DNA of 64,000 bases from Bombella apis (GTDB lineage Bacteria > Pseudomonadota > Alphaproteobacteria > Acetobacterales > Acetobacteraceae). The position numbers and the translations under genes were made by a program. This document shows, piece after piece, positions 62,495-64,000 of the stretch. The stretch is from assembly GCF_018221685.1 (NCBI RefSeq), contig NZ_JAGJTM010000006.1, positions 18,501 through 82,500 on the forward strand, read 5' to 3'. The notes beneath the pieces are model-generated. The model had not been told where the DNA came from. It searched no databases and saw nothing but the letters and a program-made list of their open reading frames with translations. Numbering within the stretch: position 1 is the stretch's first letter; every line of letters starts with the position of its first letter.

Positions 62495-64000
<1,506 letters not shown>

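Overview
The window looks like chromosomal DNA of a GC-rich alphaproteobacterium, most likely an acetic acid bacterium (Acetobacteraceae). This is an inference from family resemblance and gene order: tRNA-Trp/secE/nusG, an atpHAGD operon without subunits a and c, tandem cysteine desulfurases next to ferredoxin and mnmA, and an oxyR/ahpC/ahpF locus. It is not based on a marker comparison. Coding density is high, with many ATGA or GTGA stop-start overlaps and clear rho-independent terminators. No insertion sequence, prophage or CRISPR array was seen.

Layout. 1-11.3 kb: a type I secretion ATPase (cut by the left edge) and its membrane fusion protein, a Sel1-repeat protein, a giant two-domain glycosyltransferase, a ChW-like protein, a GT4 glycosyltransferase and a small internally repeated protein. 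I read this as a locus for secreting and perhaps glycosylating a large surface product. 11.4-14.6 kb: dps and a third large glycosyltransferase on the minus strand. 14.6-18.3 kb: pstC-pstA-pstB-phoU behind a likely Pho box. 18.4-27.1 kb: an amino acid permease, then a TetR regulator divergent from a complete RND efflux operon (adaptor, pump, outer membrane factor, small exported protein). 27.1-31.4 kb: a TPP-riboswitch operon on the minus strand (TonB-dependent receptor, APH-fold kinase, PnuC-type transporter), a thiamine salvage route. 31.5-33.9 kb: rpe and a heparinase-like protein.

33.9-39.9 kb is the most unusual part: a tightly coupled minus-strand operon of an MmeI-like DNA methyltransferase, an SF2 helicase and a GIY-YIG nuclease. 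It resembles a restriction-type defence system whose cleavage function sits on a separate nuclease. The helicase C-terminus and the nuclease N-terminus appear to share a small module, and the two gene junctions are nearly identical.

40-50.1 kb is housekeeping: tyrS, an alpha/beta hydrolase, two cysteine desulfurases, ferredoxin, mnmA (sulfur relay to tRNA) and a putA without the N-terminal DNA-binding domain. 50.2-53.8 kb: oxyR divergent from ahpC-ahpF, with a site in the shared intergenic region that has the exact four-element spacing of an OxyR tetramer site. 53.8-58.7 kb: a membrane-anchored Mrr-like nuclease, tRNA-Thr and a pqiABC lipid-transport operon. 58.8-60.0 kb: nusG, secE, tRNA-Trp and tRNA-Gly. 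60.4-64 kb: atpH, atpA, atpG and the start of atpD, cut by the right edge.
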